Of a DNA stretch of 64,000 bases, positions 35,507-45,222 are shown one piece after another (within the stretch, counting starts at the first letter, position 1; each line of letters opens with the position of its first letter). The notes below the pieces were generated by a model, which saw nothing but the letters and a program-made list of their open reading frames with translations, was not told where the DNA came from and searched no databases. The DNA lies in NCBI RefSeq assembly GCF_003992725.1, contig NZ_RZNF01000007.1:1-64000 (forward strand), written 5' to 3'. A program made the translations under genes and the position numbers. This DNA is from Rhodomicrobium lacus (GTDB lineage Bacteria > Pseudomonadota > Alphaproteobacteria > Rhizobiales > Rhodomicrobiaceae).

Positions 35507-36913
35507 ATGGCAAAGACACTTTACGATAAAATCTGGGACGACCACGTCGTTGAAACGCAAGCGGACGGCACAAGCCTTCTCTACATCGACCGCCATCTCG
35601 TGCACGAGGTGACGAGCCCGCAGGCGTTCGAGGGACTTCGCACCGCCGGGCGTCGCGTTCGCGCGCCGCAGAAGACGCTGGCGGTCGTGGACCACAACGT
35701 GCCGACGACGGACCGCAGCCACGGCATCGACGACCCGGAAGCAGCCTTGCAGGTCCAGACGCTCGGCGAGAACTGCGCCGAATTCGGCATCGAATATTAC
35801 AATGAACTCGACAAGCGGCAGGGCGTCGTCCACATCGTCGGGCCCGAACAGGGTTTCACGCTGCCCGGCACGACCATCGTCTGCGGCGACAGCCACACCT
35901 CGACGCATGGCGCTTTCGGCGCGCTCGCGCATGGCATCGGCACGTCCGAGGTCGAGCATGTGCTCGCCACGCAGACGCTGATCCAGAAGAAGGCGAAGAA
36001 CATGCGCGTTACGGTCGACGGCATCCTGCCGGACGGCGTGACCGCGAAGGACATCATCCTTGCCATCATCGGCGAGATCGGCACGGCGGGCGGCACCGGC
36101 TACGTCATCGAATATGCGGGCGAAGCCATTCGCGCGCTGTCGATGGAAGGCCGCATGACGGTCTGCAACATGTCCATCGAAGGAGGCGCGCGCGCCGGCC
36201 TTGTCGCGCCGGACGAGAAGACCTTCGCCTATATCGCGGGCCGTCCGCGCGCGCCGAAGGGCGCCGCCTGGGAACTCGCGCGGAAATACTGGGAAACGCT
36301 GCCCTCCGACGCGGGCGCGCATTTCGACCGTGAAATCAAGCTCGACGCTTCTTCGCTGCCGCCCATCGTCACCTGGGGCACGAGCCCTGAAGACGTGGTG
36401 TCGATCACCGGCACCGTACCCGACCCGGCGAAGGTCGCCGACGAGGGCAAGCGGGCGGCCGTCTCGCGTGCGCTCGCCTATATGGGCCTTGAGCCGGGCA
36501 TGAAGATGACGGACATCGCCATCGACCGCGTGTTCATCGGCTCCTGTACCAACGGGCGCATCGAAGATCTGCGTGCCGCCGCCGCGATCGTCGAAGGCCG
36601 CCGTGTCGCCGAAACGGTGAAGGCCATGGTGGTGCCGGGTTCCGGCCTCGTGAAGGAGCAGGCCGAAGCCGAAGGGCTCGACGAGATCTTCCTCGCGGCT
36701 GGCTTCGAGTGGCGCGAACCGGGTTGTTCGATGTGCCTTGCGATGAACGCCGACAAGCTCAGCCCCGGCGAGCGCTGCGCTTCGACCTCCAACCGCAATT
36801 TCGAGGGCCGTCAGGGCTTCAAGGGCCGCACGCATCTCGTCTCGCCCGCGATGGCGGCTGCGGCTGCGGTCGCGGGCCGGTTCGTCGACGTGCGCGAATT
36901 CGGCAAACGCTGA
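35507..36913 (+). CDS. leuC: 3-isopropylmalate dehydratase large subunit
   Basis: This 468-residue aconitase-family subunit isomerises 2- to 3-isopropylmalate in leucine synthesis. Three Cys ligands of the 4Fe-4S cluster are visible: one in [13 protein letters not shown] and two in [11 protein letters not shown]. The substrate motif [14 protein letters not shown] is also present. ATG at 35507 gives [10 protein letters not shown]; a longer frame adds 55 unconserved residues. A strong terminator follows. The small subunit leuD is not adjacent but lies 14 kb to the right, a separation known in rhizobia. Confidence 0.98.
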   Translation: MAKTLYDKIWDDHVVETQADGTSLLYIDRHLVHEVTSPQAFEGLRTAGRRVRAPQKTLAVVDHNVPTTDRSHGIDDPEAALQVQTLGENCAEFGIEYYNELDKRQGVVHIVGPEQGFTLPGTTIVCGDSHTSTHGAFGALAHGIGTSEVEHVLATQTLIQKKAKNMRVTVDGILPDGVTAKDIILAIIGEIGTAGGTGYVIEYAGEAIRALSMEGRMTVCNMSIEGGARAGLVAPDEKTFAYIAGRPRAPKGAAWELARKYWETLPSDAGAHFDREIKLDASSLPPIVTWGTSPEDVVSITGTVPDPAKVADEGKRAAVSRALAYMGLEPGMKMTDIAIDRVFIGSCTNGRIEDLRAAAAIVEGRRVAETVKAMVVPGSGLVKEQAEAEGLDEIFLAAGFEWREPGCSMCLAMNADKLSPGERCASTSNRNFEGRQGFKGRTHLVSPAMAAAAAVAGRFVDVREFGKR

Positions 36914-36930
36914 GCACTTCCTGAAATTGA

Positions 36931-36965
36931 ATCCCGCGCGTAACCATGCGCGCGGGATCTTTTCC
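36931..36965 (+). terminator. Rho-independent terminator after leuC
   Basis: A ten-pair stem (36931-36940 with 36949-36958) with an eight-base loop is followed by CTTTTCC. It lies 18 bases after the leuC stop codon. Confidence 0.75.
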
Positions 36966-37217
36966 CTGCGATCAGCACAGCACTCACCGCATCGGGGCGC
37001 GGTTCTTAACTGCAAACGGCCCTTGATGAGATCCGGTCAAGCCGTCCGGCGCGGAGCGGATGCGGCCGCTTTTGCTCGCGAAGGTATCCCTTGCCTATCA
37101 AGAGAGCGGCGAAATCGGGATGTGTGATTGTCGATCAGCTTTTCTGCGTCGATCGAGTCCGGCAAAACGCGCCTCAGCCATTGTTTGGCGCGTCTTGTCG
37201 GAAACCGGTCGCGCGCT

Positions 37218-38483
37218 TTAAAGCCAGCCCGCGAGCGGTTCGGCGCGCAGCATATCGTCATAGGTCGGGCGCGGACGCACCACCGCATAATCGGCGCCGT
37301 TCACGAGCACCTCGGGGACGAGCCGCCGGGTGTTGTAGGTTGACGACTGCGCCGCGCCGTAGGCGCCCGCCGTCATCACCGCAATGAGATCGCCCGGAGC
37401 GACGTCCGGCATATCGCGGTCTTTCGCGAGAAAATCGCCCGTTTCACACACAGGGCCGACGACATCGGCGCGTCCGGCGCTGGCGTTTCGCTGCGCTTCG
37501 TTCACGGGCCAGATGTCGTGATAGGCATCGTACAGCGTCGGACGAACGAGGTCGTTCATGCCCGCATCCACGATGACGAAGCGCTTTTCGCCGCTGTGCT
37601 TCGTGTAGATGACCTGCGAGACGAGAATGCCCGCATTGCCGACGATGATGCGCCCAGGCTCGAACAGCAGTTTTGCGCCGAGGCGGTTCGACAGGCCGAT
37701 GACGATTTCGGCATAATCGCTCGGGAGCGGCGGAAGTTCGTGGTCCCAGCGATAGGGAATGCCGAGACCGCCGCCGAGATTGACATAGGAAATCGTGTGC
37801 CCATCGCGGCGCAAATCTTCCACGAGGTTCGCCATCAGGTCGAAGGCGTCGCGGAACGGCTCCATATGCGTGATCTGGCTGCCGATGTGCATATGCACGC
37901 CCGCCACGTCCAGGCCGGGAAGATCGCGGGCGAGCGCGTAAAGCGCGCGGGCATCACGCCAGCTTACGCCGAATTTGTGTTCGGACTTGCCCGTGGAAAT
38001 CTTGGCGTGCGTCTTCGCGTCCACGTCCGGGTTGATGCGGAACGCGATGCGCGCCGTCTTGCCCCGTTCGCTCGCCACCCGCGACAACGCGCGAAGCTCT
38101 GCCTCGCTCTCGACGTTGAAGCCGTAAATCCCCGCGTCGAGCGCGAAGGCCATCTCGCCCTCGGTCTTGCCGACACCCGAGAAGACGATCTTTCCCGCCG
38201 GGATGCCAGCCGCCAGCGCGCGCCGGATCTCGCCTTCCGAGACCACATCCGCGCCGGAGCCGAGCTTCGCCAGCGTGCGGATCACGGACAAATTGGAGTT
38301 GGCCTTGATGGCATAGCAGACGAGCGCATCCTGGCCGGTGAAAGCGTCCGCGAACACGCGATAATGGCGCTCTATCGTGGCGGAGGAATAGCAGTAAAAC
38401 GGTGTGCCAACCTCACGAGCGATAGCGTCGAGAGCGACACCTTCGGCATGAAGGATGCCGTTCTTGTAAGAAAAATGATGCAT
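37218..38483 (-). CDS. lysA: Diaminopimelate decarboxylase
   Basis: This 421-residue PLP enzyme makes lysine from meso-diaminopimelate. The PLP Lys is in ALVCYAIKANSN; HMHIGSQI, the Gly-rich phosphate loop VNLGGGLGIPY and EPGRIIVGNAG bind cofactor; the catalytic Cys of the C-terminal barrel is in PVCETGDFL, with AGAYGAAQSSTYN. It is the last gene of the argH-lptM-lysA unit and follows the small lipoprotein gene by nine bases. This could supply lysine to the Pls-type synthetase, an idea based on proximity only. Confidence 0.97.
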   Translation of the reverse strand: MHHFSYKNGILHAEGVALDAIAREVGTPFYCYSSATIERHYRVFADAFTGQDALVCYAIKANSNLSVIRTLAKLGSGADVVSEGEIRRALAAGIPAGKIVFSGVGKTEGEMAFALDAGIYGFNVESEAELRALSRVASERGKTARIAFRINPDVDAKTHAKISTGKSEHKFGVSWRDARALYALARDLPGLDVAGVHMHIGSQITHMEPFRDAFDLMANLVEDLRRDGHTISYVNLGGGLGIPYRWDHELPPLPSDYAEIVIGLSNRLGAKLLFEPGRIIVGNAGILVSQVIYTKHSGEKRFVIVDAGMNDLVRPTLYDAYHDIWPVNEAQRNASAGRADVVGPVCETGDFLAKDRDMPDVAPGDLIAVMTAGAYGAAQSSTYNTRRLVPEVLVNGADYAVVRPRPTYDDMLRAEPLAGWL

Positions 38484-38492
38484 GACGCGAGT

Positions 38493-38666
38493 TTAACGCA
38501 GAAGCGGGTCCAGAATGAAGGGCCGATCCGGGTCAACCTTTCCTTTTGCGTCTTTCGGCACATCCGGCGGCGGAAGCGGACGTTGAAGGTCGGTTCTCTT
38601 GCCGCAGGCCGACAGCCCGAGCGCGAGCACAAAAGCCAGTACCAGATTGCGACTCAAGCCAGTCAT
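38493..38666 (-). CDS. lptM: Small outer-membrane lipoprotein, LptM/YifL type
   Basis: A 57-residue protein with a lipoprotein signal peptide ending in the lipobox LGLSAC (Cys21), followed by the short GKRTDLQRP and Pro-rich tail found in LptM-like proteins. LptM in E. coli helps assemble the LptD/E LPS transporter. ATG at 38666 is chosen because the signal peptide starts there; a longer frame upstream is not a signal sequence. It sits between argH and lysA, its regular place in Rhizobiales. Confidence 0.85.
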   Translation of the reverse strand: MTGLSRNLVLAFVLALGLSACGKRTDLQRPLPPPDVPKDAKGKVDPDRPFILDPLLR

Positions 38667-38794
38667 CGTTTCCCCGTCACCGCGCCCGAAGCTTATGTCG
38701 AAGGCTTGACCAAGCCTACACCTCGCGTACATCGCTGACGGTCAAACGAATGGTGCCGCCCCGCAGTCTCATCCACGCGATCCCTGCTCCGTCT

Positions 38795-40192
38795 TTACCG
38801 CGAAGTTCCGGCGGCTTCCAGCTTCTTCAGCCAGATTTCGGCCGCCGCCTTCACATTTTGCGGCGCTGTGCCTCCAAAGCTGCGGCGGCTTTCCACAGAC
38901 TTATCCACGTTCAGCACGTCGAAAATGCGTTCCGTGATACGCGGTTCGACGGCCTGCATGTCCTTCAGCGGCACTTCGTGGAGATCGACACCCAGATTTT
39001 CGGCGTGTTTCACGATCCGGCCCGTGACGTGATGCGCCTCGCGGAACGGAAGCTGTGCATGCAGCACGAGCCAGTCGGCAAGGTCGGTCGCGGTCGAGAA
39101 GCCTTGACCCGCGGCGTCGCGCATGCGGTCCGGCACGGGTTCCATGTCTTCGATCATGCCCGTCATCGCGGCGAGGCCGAGCGACAGCGCGTCGATGGCG
39201 AGGAACACGGCTTCCTTGTCTTCCTGCATGTCCTTGGAATAGGCGAGCGGGAGCCCCTTCATCACGGTCAGGAGCGAGACGAACGCGCCGGCGACGCGGC
39301 CCACCTTCGCGCGCACGAGTTCGGCGGCGTCGGGATTGCGCTTCTGCGGCATGATCGACGAGCCGGTGGTGAAGCGGTCGGACAGCGTGATGAACCGGAA
39401 GCCCGCACTGAACCAGACGACGATTTCTTCAGACAGGCGCGAGAGGTGCGTGGCGCAGATCGCGGCGGCGGCGAGCGCCTCAAGCGCGAAGTCGCGCGAG
39501 GACACGGAGTCGAGCGAGTTCGCGAGCGGACGCTCGAACCCGAGCGCTGAAGCCGTCATGTGCCGGTCGATGGGGAAGGATGTGCCCGCAAGCGCGGCCG
39601 CTCCGAGCGGGCTTTCGTTTACGCGCTTTCTTGCATCGGCGAAGCGGCCCCGGTCGCGGTCCAGCATCTCGACATAGGCGAGGCAGTGGTGGCCGAACGT
39701 GACCGGCTGGGCAACCTGCATGTGCGTGAAGCCGGGCATGATGGTCGCGGCGTGAGCGTCCGCCTTCCTTGCGAGCGCGAGCTGGAGCGCCGCGATCTGC
39801 TCGTCGAGGTGGTCTATCGCGCCGCGAATATAAAGGCGGAAATCCGTCGCCACCTGATCGTTGCGCGAGCGGCCCGTGTGGAGCTTGCCCGCGACCGGCC
39901 CGATGAGGTCCTTCAGCCGCGCTTCGACCGCCATGTGGATGTCTTCATATTCGCGGCGAAACTCGAAGCGCCCGCCCTCGATCTCCTCGCGCACGACATC
40001 GAGACCCGCGACGATCGCGTCTGCCTCTTCCGCCGTCACGATCCCGCACGCGCCGAGCATCTTCGCATGCGCCTGAGACGCGCGGATGTCTTCGGCGTAG
40101 AACCGCTGGTCGAACGAAATGGAGGCGTTGATTTCCTCCATGATCTCGGCGGGCTTTGTCTCGAAGCGCCCGCCCCACATTTTATTGGCCAT
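38795..40192 (-). CDS. argH: Argininosuccinate lyase
   Basis: This 465-residue enzyme of the fumarase superfamily splits argininosuccinate to arginine and fumarate. It has the family signature [12 protein letters not shown] (catalytic Ser loop), [17 protein letters not shown], and TSFPIDR. I place the start at ATG 40192 ([10 protein letters not shown]); an ATG at 40201 has GAGG closer by and cannot be excluded. lptM and lysA follow on the same strand. Confidence 0.97.
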   Translation of the reverse strand: MANKMWGGRFETKPAEIMEEINASISFDQRFYAEDIRASQAHAKMLGACGIVTAEEADAIVAGLDVVREEIEGGRFEFRREYEDIHMAVEARLKDLIGPVAGKLHTGRSRNDQVATDFRLYIRGAIDHLDEQIAALQLALARKADAHAATIMPGFTHMQVAQPVTFGHHCLAYVEMLDRDRGRFADARKRVNESPLGAAALAGTSFPIDRHMTASALGFERPLANSLDSVSSRDFALEALAAAAICATHLSRLSEEIVVWFSAGFRFITLSDRFTTGSSIMPQKRNPDAAELVRAKVGRVAGAFVSLLTVMKGLPLAYSKDMQEDKEAVFLAIDALSLGLAAMTGMIEDMEPVPDRMRDAAGQGFSTATDLADWLVLHAQLPFREAHHVTGRIVKHAENLGVDLHEVPLKDMQAVEPRITERIFDVLNVDKSVESRRSFGGTAPQNVKAAAEIWLKKLEAAGTSR

Positions 40193-40579
40193 CGCTGTCA
40201 TTCGCCTCGCGGAACGAATTCGACATTTGAGCCCCGGTTGTTGCGAGCGCTCTCTCAAATGTCAAATGAAGGCTCCACGACAATCATAGAGTTGTTAGCG
40301 TTCCCCCATGATCGACAATTGCTCGCAAGGATGTGGCAACCGGATGCAAATGCCGAACGAGGACCGCTAGAGGGCTTAAAGCGCAGCATTAGCGCGCTGC
40401 CGCCGAATGTACAAGCGGGCTTGAACACCAATATATCAGCTTTTTCAGCAGCCTAAAATTTGGGCACCAACCCGGCCCCTGCGTACCGGCCGGGAACGCC
40501 TGCGCGGCTCAAGTATTGATATCACGACGGTCTTTTGGCGCACAGTGCTTCAGCGCCGTCCGCCGGATGGAGGATTATC
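40193..40579. other. Divergent regulatory region between argH and the 40580 gene
   Basis: About 390 bases between two divergent genes. It should contain both promoters. I see no additional gene, terminator or CtrA-type site in it. Confidence 0.4.
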
Positions 40580-40891
40580 ATGGAACGTGGCATTGAGACG
40601 ACCCGACGCAGCCGCATCGATCTTGCCGAATGGCGCGGCAGGGACGTGACACGGAACTACGAGCTGGGCGAGAGCATGGTGCCCGCCGAACGCCTGAGAC
40701 GCTCGCGCGAGCGAACTGAAATCTTCAGCGCCAGCCATGAGGGCGATACGGGGGAGGAAGGTCGCGTTGACGTTCAGACTTTCCCGACCGCGAGAGACAT
40801 GATGGCACTCGGCTATGCCTACGCTTATGGAAAGGGTCTGGCCGATCGCAGGACGAAGACACTCCGCGTGCGCGGGATGGGCACGCGCTGA
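40580..40891 (+). CDS. Hypothetical protein, 103 residues
   Basis: ATG at 40580 follows a strong GGAGG ribosome site (40568-40572). The protein is basic and charged, with many Arg and Glu residues, no signal peptide and no membrane helix. Its C-terminal part (RDMMALGYAYAYGKGLADRR) looks like an amphipathic helix. No family is recognised. It lies between argH and tlpA, which are often direct divergent neighbours in related genomes (from memory), so it may be an insertion. Confidence 0.6.
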   Translation: MERGIETTRRSRIDLAEWRGRDVTRNYELGESMVPAERLRRSRERTEIFSASHEGDTGEEGRVDVQTFPTARDMMALGYAYAYGKGLADRRTKTLRVRGMGTR

Positions 40892-41047
40892 TCGATTTCG
40901 CTGATGTGTGAAGGGCGAGGTTGCAGGGGCGATCTCGCCTTTGATCGTGCTGGCGGCAACTCTCCGCCTCGTCGTTGCGTTCGACAAATGTTTTGCGTCC
41001 TTCAGGCGCCTTGACTGAACGACGCGCCTGATGAAAAGCTTCCGCTT

Positions 41048-41692
41048 ATGGGAACCGGGAACGACGACGGCGGAGCGCGGAGGCAGGGCCTCATCATCTA
41101 TGGTCTTGCCGCGGCCGGGGCGCTCGCGGTGATGGTGGTCGGCATGCTCATGGATCGCGCTTCGATCGTACCCGACGAGCCGCGTGCGGGGGCGGTCACG
41201 GTTCCGGCGCCCGCCGAGTCTGGCAAGTTCATCCGGCACGCAAGACCCGTCACCCTGCCTGCAATTTCTTTCAACGACGCGGACGGTAAGGCGCGCTTCC
41301 TTTCGGAGTGGCGGGGCAAGGTCGTGCTGCTTAACATCTGGGCGACGTGGTGCCCTCCCTGCATCCGCGAAATGCCCGCGCTCGACAAGCTTCAAGCCCA
41401 GAAGGGCAGCGAGCATTTCGCTGTCGTGGCGGTCAGCACCGATCGCAGCGGCCTTGGCAAGCCGAAGGCCTTTTATGATCGTGTCGGCATCAAGAATCTC
41501 CCGCTCTTCAATGAGGCGAGCGGCGACTTGAGCGTCGCTCTCGACGCGGACCGCCTCCCCCTGACGATCATCCTCGACAGCGAAGGCCGCGAGGTTGCGC
41601 GCTACTACGGCGCGGAGGAATGGGACAGCGAGGAGGTCTTCGCCAAGGTCATGGCGATGGCGGGGGCGAAATCGGCAGCGACGCGCCGCTGA
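41048..41692 (+). CDS. tlpA: TlpA-type membrane-anchored thiol-disulfide oxidoreductase
   Basis: This 214-residue protein has one N-terminal membrane anchor (about 14-35) and a periplasmic thioredoxin fold with the active site WCPPC (Cys102, Cys105) in NIWATWCPPCIREMP and the cis-Pro region DADRLPLTIILD. TlpA-type proteins reduce copper chaperones and cytochrome-oxidase subunit II during oxidase maturation. Divergence from argH is a known rhizobial arrangement. It overlaps nothing and is followed by the convergent ATP-grasp gene. Confidence 0.92.
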   Translation: MGTGNDDGGARRQGLIIYGLAAAGALAVMVVGMLMDRASIVPDEPRAGAVTVPAPAESGKFIRHARPVTLPAISFNDADGKARFLSEWRGKVVLLNIWATWCPPCIREMPALDKLQAQKGSEHFAVVAVSTDRSGLGKPKAFYDRVGIKNLPLFNEASGDLSVALDADRLPLTIILDSEGREVARYYGAEEWDSEEVFAKVMAMAGAKSAATRR

Positions 41693-41747
41693 GGCGCAGC
41701 GTGCCGCCAGCTCCAACGCGTCTGGAAAGTGTGCCCCGTCGACAAGC

Positions 41748-42758
41748 TCACCCGAACGACTGCCGCCTCAGACTGTACTCGATCACATGCCCGAGGACAT
41801 CGGCCTGGCTGAGCCCGTGCTGCGAGGCCGCAAGGCAGATCGAGCCGCTGCGCCCGATATGACAGCAGATATTGAATTCGAGGAAGACGCGTCGTCCGGT
41901 CTCGGGATCGAAGCGGTAATCCATCCGGAAATAATCCATCGGGCCGGCGGCGCGCCACAGCGCGTCGACATCGTTGCGGAGAGCTTCCTCGACGTCGCCC
42001 GCCTCGAACATCTCATAGCCGAGCGGATCGCTGCGCTTGAGGTCTTCGGTGATGATGCCGCCAGCCTTGTCCGAGCGCGGACGCACGACGCCGAGCACGA
42101 GAGGACCGCCCGCGCTTCCCAGCGCCGGAACGGTGATATCGAGTCCGGGCGCATAGCCCTCGACGAGCACGGCCATGCCCCGCGCCATCAGCTTTGCCGC
42201 CACGCGCGCGGCGCCCGCCCAATCGTCCTGAATCGACTCGGCGCTGACGCCCTCGGATGCCGCGCCGAACCGCTGCTTGACGAAATACGGGCCGGGAAAG
42301 CCGGGGGGCGTTTCGAGCGCAGCCTCGTCGGCGTAGACCGCACCCTCGGAAACCGGAATGCCGATGGCCTTCGCCGCGAGCTTCGCAAGCCACTTGTCCT
42401 CGGCGAGAGCGCGAATGTTCGGTCGCGCGCCGACATAAGGGATGCGCAGATATTCGCAGAGCGACGGGATGAACACTTCGGGATTGTTGATCGGCATGCG
42501 GTTGTAGAGCGAGAAGACGATGTCGGTTTCGCCCTTCCCGGCGAGAAGCGCGAGCGGCTCGCTCGTGGTGCGGATGCGATAGCCGAGGTCGCGCAAGGTG
42601 CGGAACACGCGCGCGTAATAGCCCGGATAGCCGCCATCGCCTTCAAAGCCGCGCGCCGCGAAGTCCGGCTCAAGCGGCGCGTGACGTGCGATGAAAAGAA
42701 TGCGCGTTGACGGTGTCAGAGGGGGGACGAGCAGATGTTCGGAAATCGAAGGACGCAT
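41748..42758 (-). CDS. ATP-grasp ligase, D-alanine-D-alanine ligase-like
   Basis: This 336-residue protein has an N-terminal pre-ATP-grasp domain (ILFIARHAPLEPDFAARG) and an ATP-grasp fold with GPYFVKQRFGAASEGVS, an ATP loop, and a metal-binding end DPETGRRVFLEFNICCHIG. True Ddl enzymes have an EVNT-type motif with an aromatic/Met pocket, which is altered here, so this is probably another carboxylate-amine ligase; the substrate is unknown. ATG at 42758 has GGAGCC upstream; the frame continues further upstream without conservation. It is convergent with tlpA. Confidence 0.8.
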   Translation of the reverse strand: MRPSISEHLLVPPLTPSTRILFIARHAPLEPDFAARGFEGDGGYPGYYARVFRTLRDLGYRIRTTSEPLALLAGKGETDIVFSLYNRMPINNPEVFIPSLCEYLRIPYVGARPNIRALAEDKWLAKLAAKAIGIPVSEGAVYADEAALETPPGFPGPYFVKQRFGAASEGVSAESIQDDWAGAARVAAKLMARGMAVLVEGYAPGLDITVPALGSAGGPLVLGVVRPRSDKAGGIITEDLKRSDPLGYEMFEAGDVEEALRNDVDALWRAAGPMDYFRMDYRFDPETGRRVFLEFNICCHIGRSGSICLAASQHGLSQADVLGHVIEYSLRRQSFG

Positions 42759-43034
42759 GAGAGGCTCCGTTCGGGGGCGGCCTGCCCGGAGAAAACACCG
42801 TCCGAAGGCAGACGATCGACTCGATGAGAAAATAATCCGTTTCGCTAAACAATTCGAATGCTCTCGCAGCGAGGCCGGCTTTCGAGGGAGCGAGTTTCTG
42901 CTGACTTCTCCGTGAGCAGGCTCCTGTCGCATGGCTGCACCCGCTTTTGCGGATCGTTCGGCTCGACTGACGCTGTAACCGGATTTGTGCCGGGGCGGAT
43001 GAACGAAGCCGGGAGCGCGCCGAGGTTTGCGGGC

Positions 43035-43433
43035 TCAATCGCTTTCGAGCTGCCACGCCTCTTTCACCGCCGGGTGAACAATGTTCGAATGGAGCGCAAG
43101 CAGGATGAGCTTCGCATCGAGGCTTTCCTCGTCGGCAAGCGCCGCCTCGATCCGGCGTTCCGCATCGCCTGCGGCGTCATCCCCATTCGCGACTGCGAAC
43201 GCGTCCGCGCCGAGCGCGACATAGCCGACAAGTTCAGCCGCGTGGCGATAATCGGGCTCGCGGGGATTCTCCCCGTGCGCGTCCATCAGAAGCGAGACGA
43301 CGGTCAGCTTGACGGCTTCCGGCACGAGATTGGGATGGAGGTCGACGGCGCGCAACGCCTTGTCGAGTGTACGCAGGCTTTCGGATCGTCCGAACCGGCC
43401 GAAAACGCCGAGGAAAGGAGTGCTTCGAGCCAT
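43035..43433 (-). CDS. Hypothetical protein, 132 residues
   Basis: A soluble, mostly helical protein starting MARSTPFLGVFGRFGRSESL from ATG 43433, with GGAAACC just before. The middle AVKLTVVSLLMDAHG and C-terminal SLDAKLILLALHSNIVHPAVKEAW blocks look conserved, but I cannot name the family. No signal peptide or membrane segment is seen. It is divergent from the ABC permease pair. Confidence 0.6.
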   Translation of the reverse strand: MARSTPFLGVFGRFGRSESLRTLDKALRAVDLHPNLVPEAVKLTVVSLLMDAHGENPREPDYRHAAELVGYVALGADAFAVANGDDAAGDAERRIEAALADEESLDAKLILLALHSNIVHPAVKEAWQLESD

Positions 43434-43629
43434 GGTTTCCTGTGCCTTTCGCGATACGCGCCGAAACCGGCGCGCGCACTGTTTTCGTGCCACCGATTGA
43501 GGCTCCCTTCAAGCGCGACGCGCCTCGGAGTTTCTCGAACGCAATCCCTTGCGATTTCGGGATCGCCGCTTGCCGGGCGCAAGGCTTCGCGCTTAAGCTT
43601 TTCCGGTTTCGTGCGAAGCGGGGAGCGGC

Positions 43630-44325
43630 TTGGACGGGGTCATCTCAGAATGGAGCGGCGCGCTGGCCCAGGGCGCGGCCATGACGGTCGGCCTTGCACT
43701 GGCGACGCTTCCCTTCGGGCTCGCGCTGGGGCTCGCCGCGGCGCTGGCCAGGACCTCGCATATCGCCGCCGCGCGCGGCCTCGCCGAAGCCTACACCACC
43801 GTTTTTCGTGCGCTGCCCGAACTGCTCACGCTGCTTGTCATTTACTTCGGCGGCCAGATGCTGCTTCAGAAGATCGCCGCCGCCACGGGCTTGCCGGTAG
43901 CTGTGCAGGTTTCGCCTTTCGTTGCGGGCCTCGTGGCGCTCGCGCTCGTGTTCGGCGCCTATTCGAGCGAGGTCTTTCTCGCGGCGCTGACGGCAGTCGA
44001 GCGGGGGCAGATAGAGGCGGCGCGAAGCTTCGGCATGTCGTCTCGTCAGGTTTTTCGCCGCGTGCGGCTGCCTCAGGCGCTCCGTTTCGCCCTCCCCGGC
44101 CTCGGCAATAACTGGCTCGTGCTGTTGAAAGACACGTCGCTTGTGTCCGTCATCGCGCTGAACGACCTCCTGCGCGAGACCACCATCGCGGTGCAGGCCA
44201 CGCGCGAGCCGTTCAAGTTCTACGCGGTGGCTTGCGCGATCTACCTCGCCATGACGGCGCTTTCGACACTCGCCATCGCACGGGCCGAACGCGCGGCGGG
44301 GCGCGGCTTCAGGGGCGCGCGATGA
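43630..44325 (+). CDS. Polar amino acid ABC transporter permease (HisQ/ArtQ type)
   Basis: The 231-residue protein has about five membrane helices and the permease signature EAARSFGMSSRQVFRRVRLPQ (EAA loop), which contacts the ATPase. The start is TTG at 43630 with GGGAG upstream. Its stop overlaps the ATG of the second permease. No binding protein or ATPase gene lies next to the pair. The substrate is probably a polar or basic amino acid or opine, inferred from the family. Confidence 0.9.
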   Translation: MDGVISEWSGALAQGAAMTVGLALATLPFGLALGLAAALARTSHIAAARGLAEAYTTVFRALPELLTLLVIYFGGQMLLQKIAAATGLPVAVQVSPFVAGLVALALVFGAYSSEVFLAALTAVERGQIEAARSFGMSSRQVFRRVRLPQALRFALPGLGNNWLVLLKDTSLVSVIALNDLLRETTIAVQATREPFKFYAVACAIYLAMTALSTLAIARAERAAGRGFRGAR

Positions 44326-45011
44326 TCAACTGGAGCCTGTTCGAGCGCTTCGGCCCGCGCATGGTGGAAGGGTTCGCCGTAACGCTGGAGCTTGCCTTCG
44401 GCTCTGCGCTGCTCGGCCTGCTGATCGCGGCGCCGGTCGCGCTCGGGCGTGCGTATGGCGGGCGGGCGCTGTCGGGGGCGCTGTTCGGCTATACTTATAT
44501 GATGCGGGGCACCCCGCTGCTCGCGCAGCTCTTCCTCGTCTATTACGGCTCCGCGCAGTTTCAGGCGAGCCTCGACGCGGCGGGGCTGTGGTGGCTGTTC
44601 CGCGATCCGTTCTACTGCTCGCTCCTCACCTTCACGCTGCACACCGCCGCCTATCAGGCGGAAATCCTTGCCGGGGCCGTTCGCGCCGTGCCGCGCGGGC
44701 AGGTCGAGGCCGCAAAGGCCGCCGCGATGCCGCCTGCGCTCGTTGCGCGTCGCATCGTGCTGCCGCAGGCCGCCCGGCTCGCTCTGCGCCCTCTCGGCAA
44801 TGAACTGATCCTGATGGTGAAGGCGAGCGCGCTGGCAAGCGTCGTCACGGTCTACGACCTGCTGGCAACAGCAAAGCTCGCGTTCCAGCGCACCTACGAC
44901 TTTCAAGCCTATATCGCGGCGGCGCTCGTCTATGTGCTCACGGTGGAGATCATCCGCCGTATCTGGAACGCGCTCGACCGGCGGCTGAACCGTCACCTCG
45001 CGCGGGCATAA
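44322..45011 (+). CDS. Polar amino acid ABC transporter permease (HisM/ArtM type)
   Basis: The 229-residue partner permease starts at ATG 44322 overlapping the previous stop (ATGA). It carries the EAA loop as VEAAKAAAMPPALVARRIVLPQ-like sequence near residue 130, about five membrane helices, and an MMRGTPLLAQLFLVYYG block characteristic of this family. It should heterodimerise with the upstream permease. A solute-binding protein and a HisP-type ATPase of the matching family occur at 61-63 kb. Confidence 0.9.
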   Translation: MINWSLFERFGPRMVEGFAVTLELAFGSALLGLLIAAPVALGRAYGGRALSGALFGYTYMMRGTPLLAQLFLVYYGSAQFQASLDAAGLWWLFRDPFYCSLLTFTLHTAAYQAEILAGAVRAVPRGQVEAAKAAAMPPALVARRIVLPQAARLALRPLGNELILMVKASALASVVTVYDLLATAKLAFQRTYDFQAYIAAALVYVLTVEIIRRIWNALDRRLNRHLARA

Positions 45012-45222
45012 CCATTTCGCGCGGTCGGCGCGAGACAGACGCGCAATCCCGATGCAAGGGCCTTACGCCAAAGCCCGGTCACAGCTATGGTTGCATGGCG
45101 ATTTGAATTGCGAAGCGGCTTCGGTCAAGCGATTGATGGAGGCGTGAGGGCGGTTTTTTCGGCGGGGATGCGCCGCGGAGAAGACGGGTCGCAGCTCAGG
45201 AAGGCGGGCTTGAGGGGTTCCG

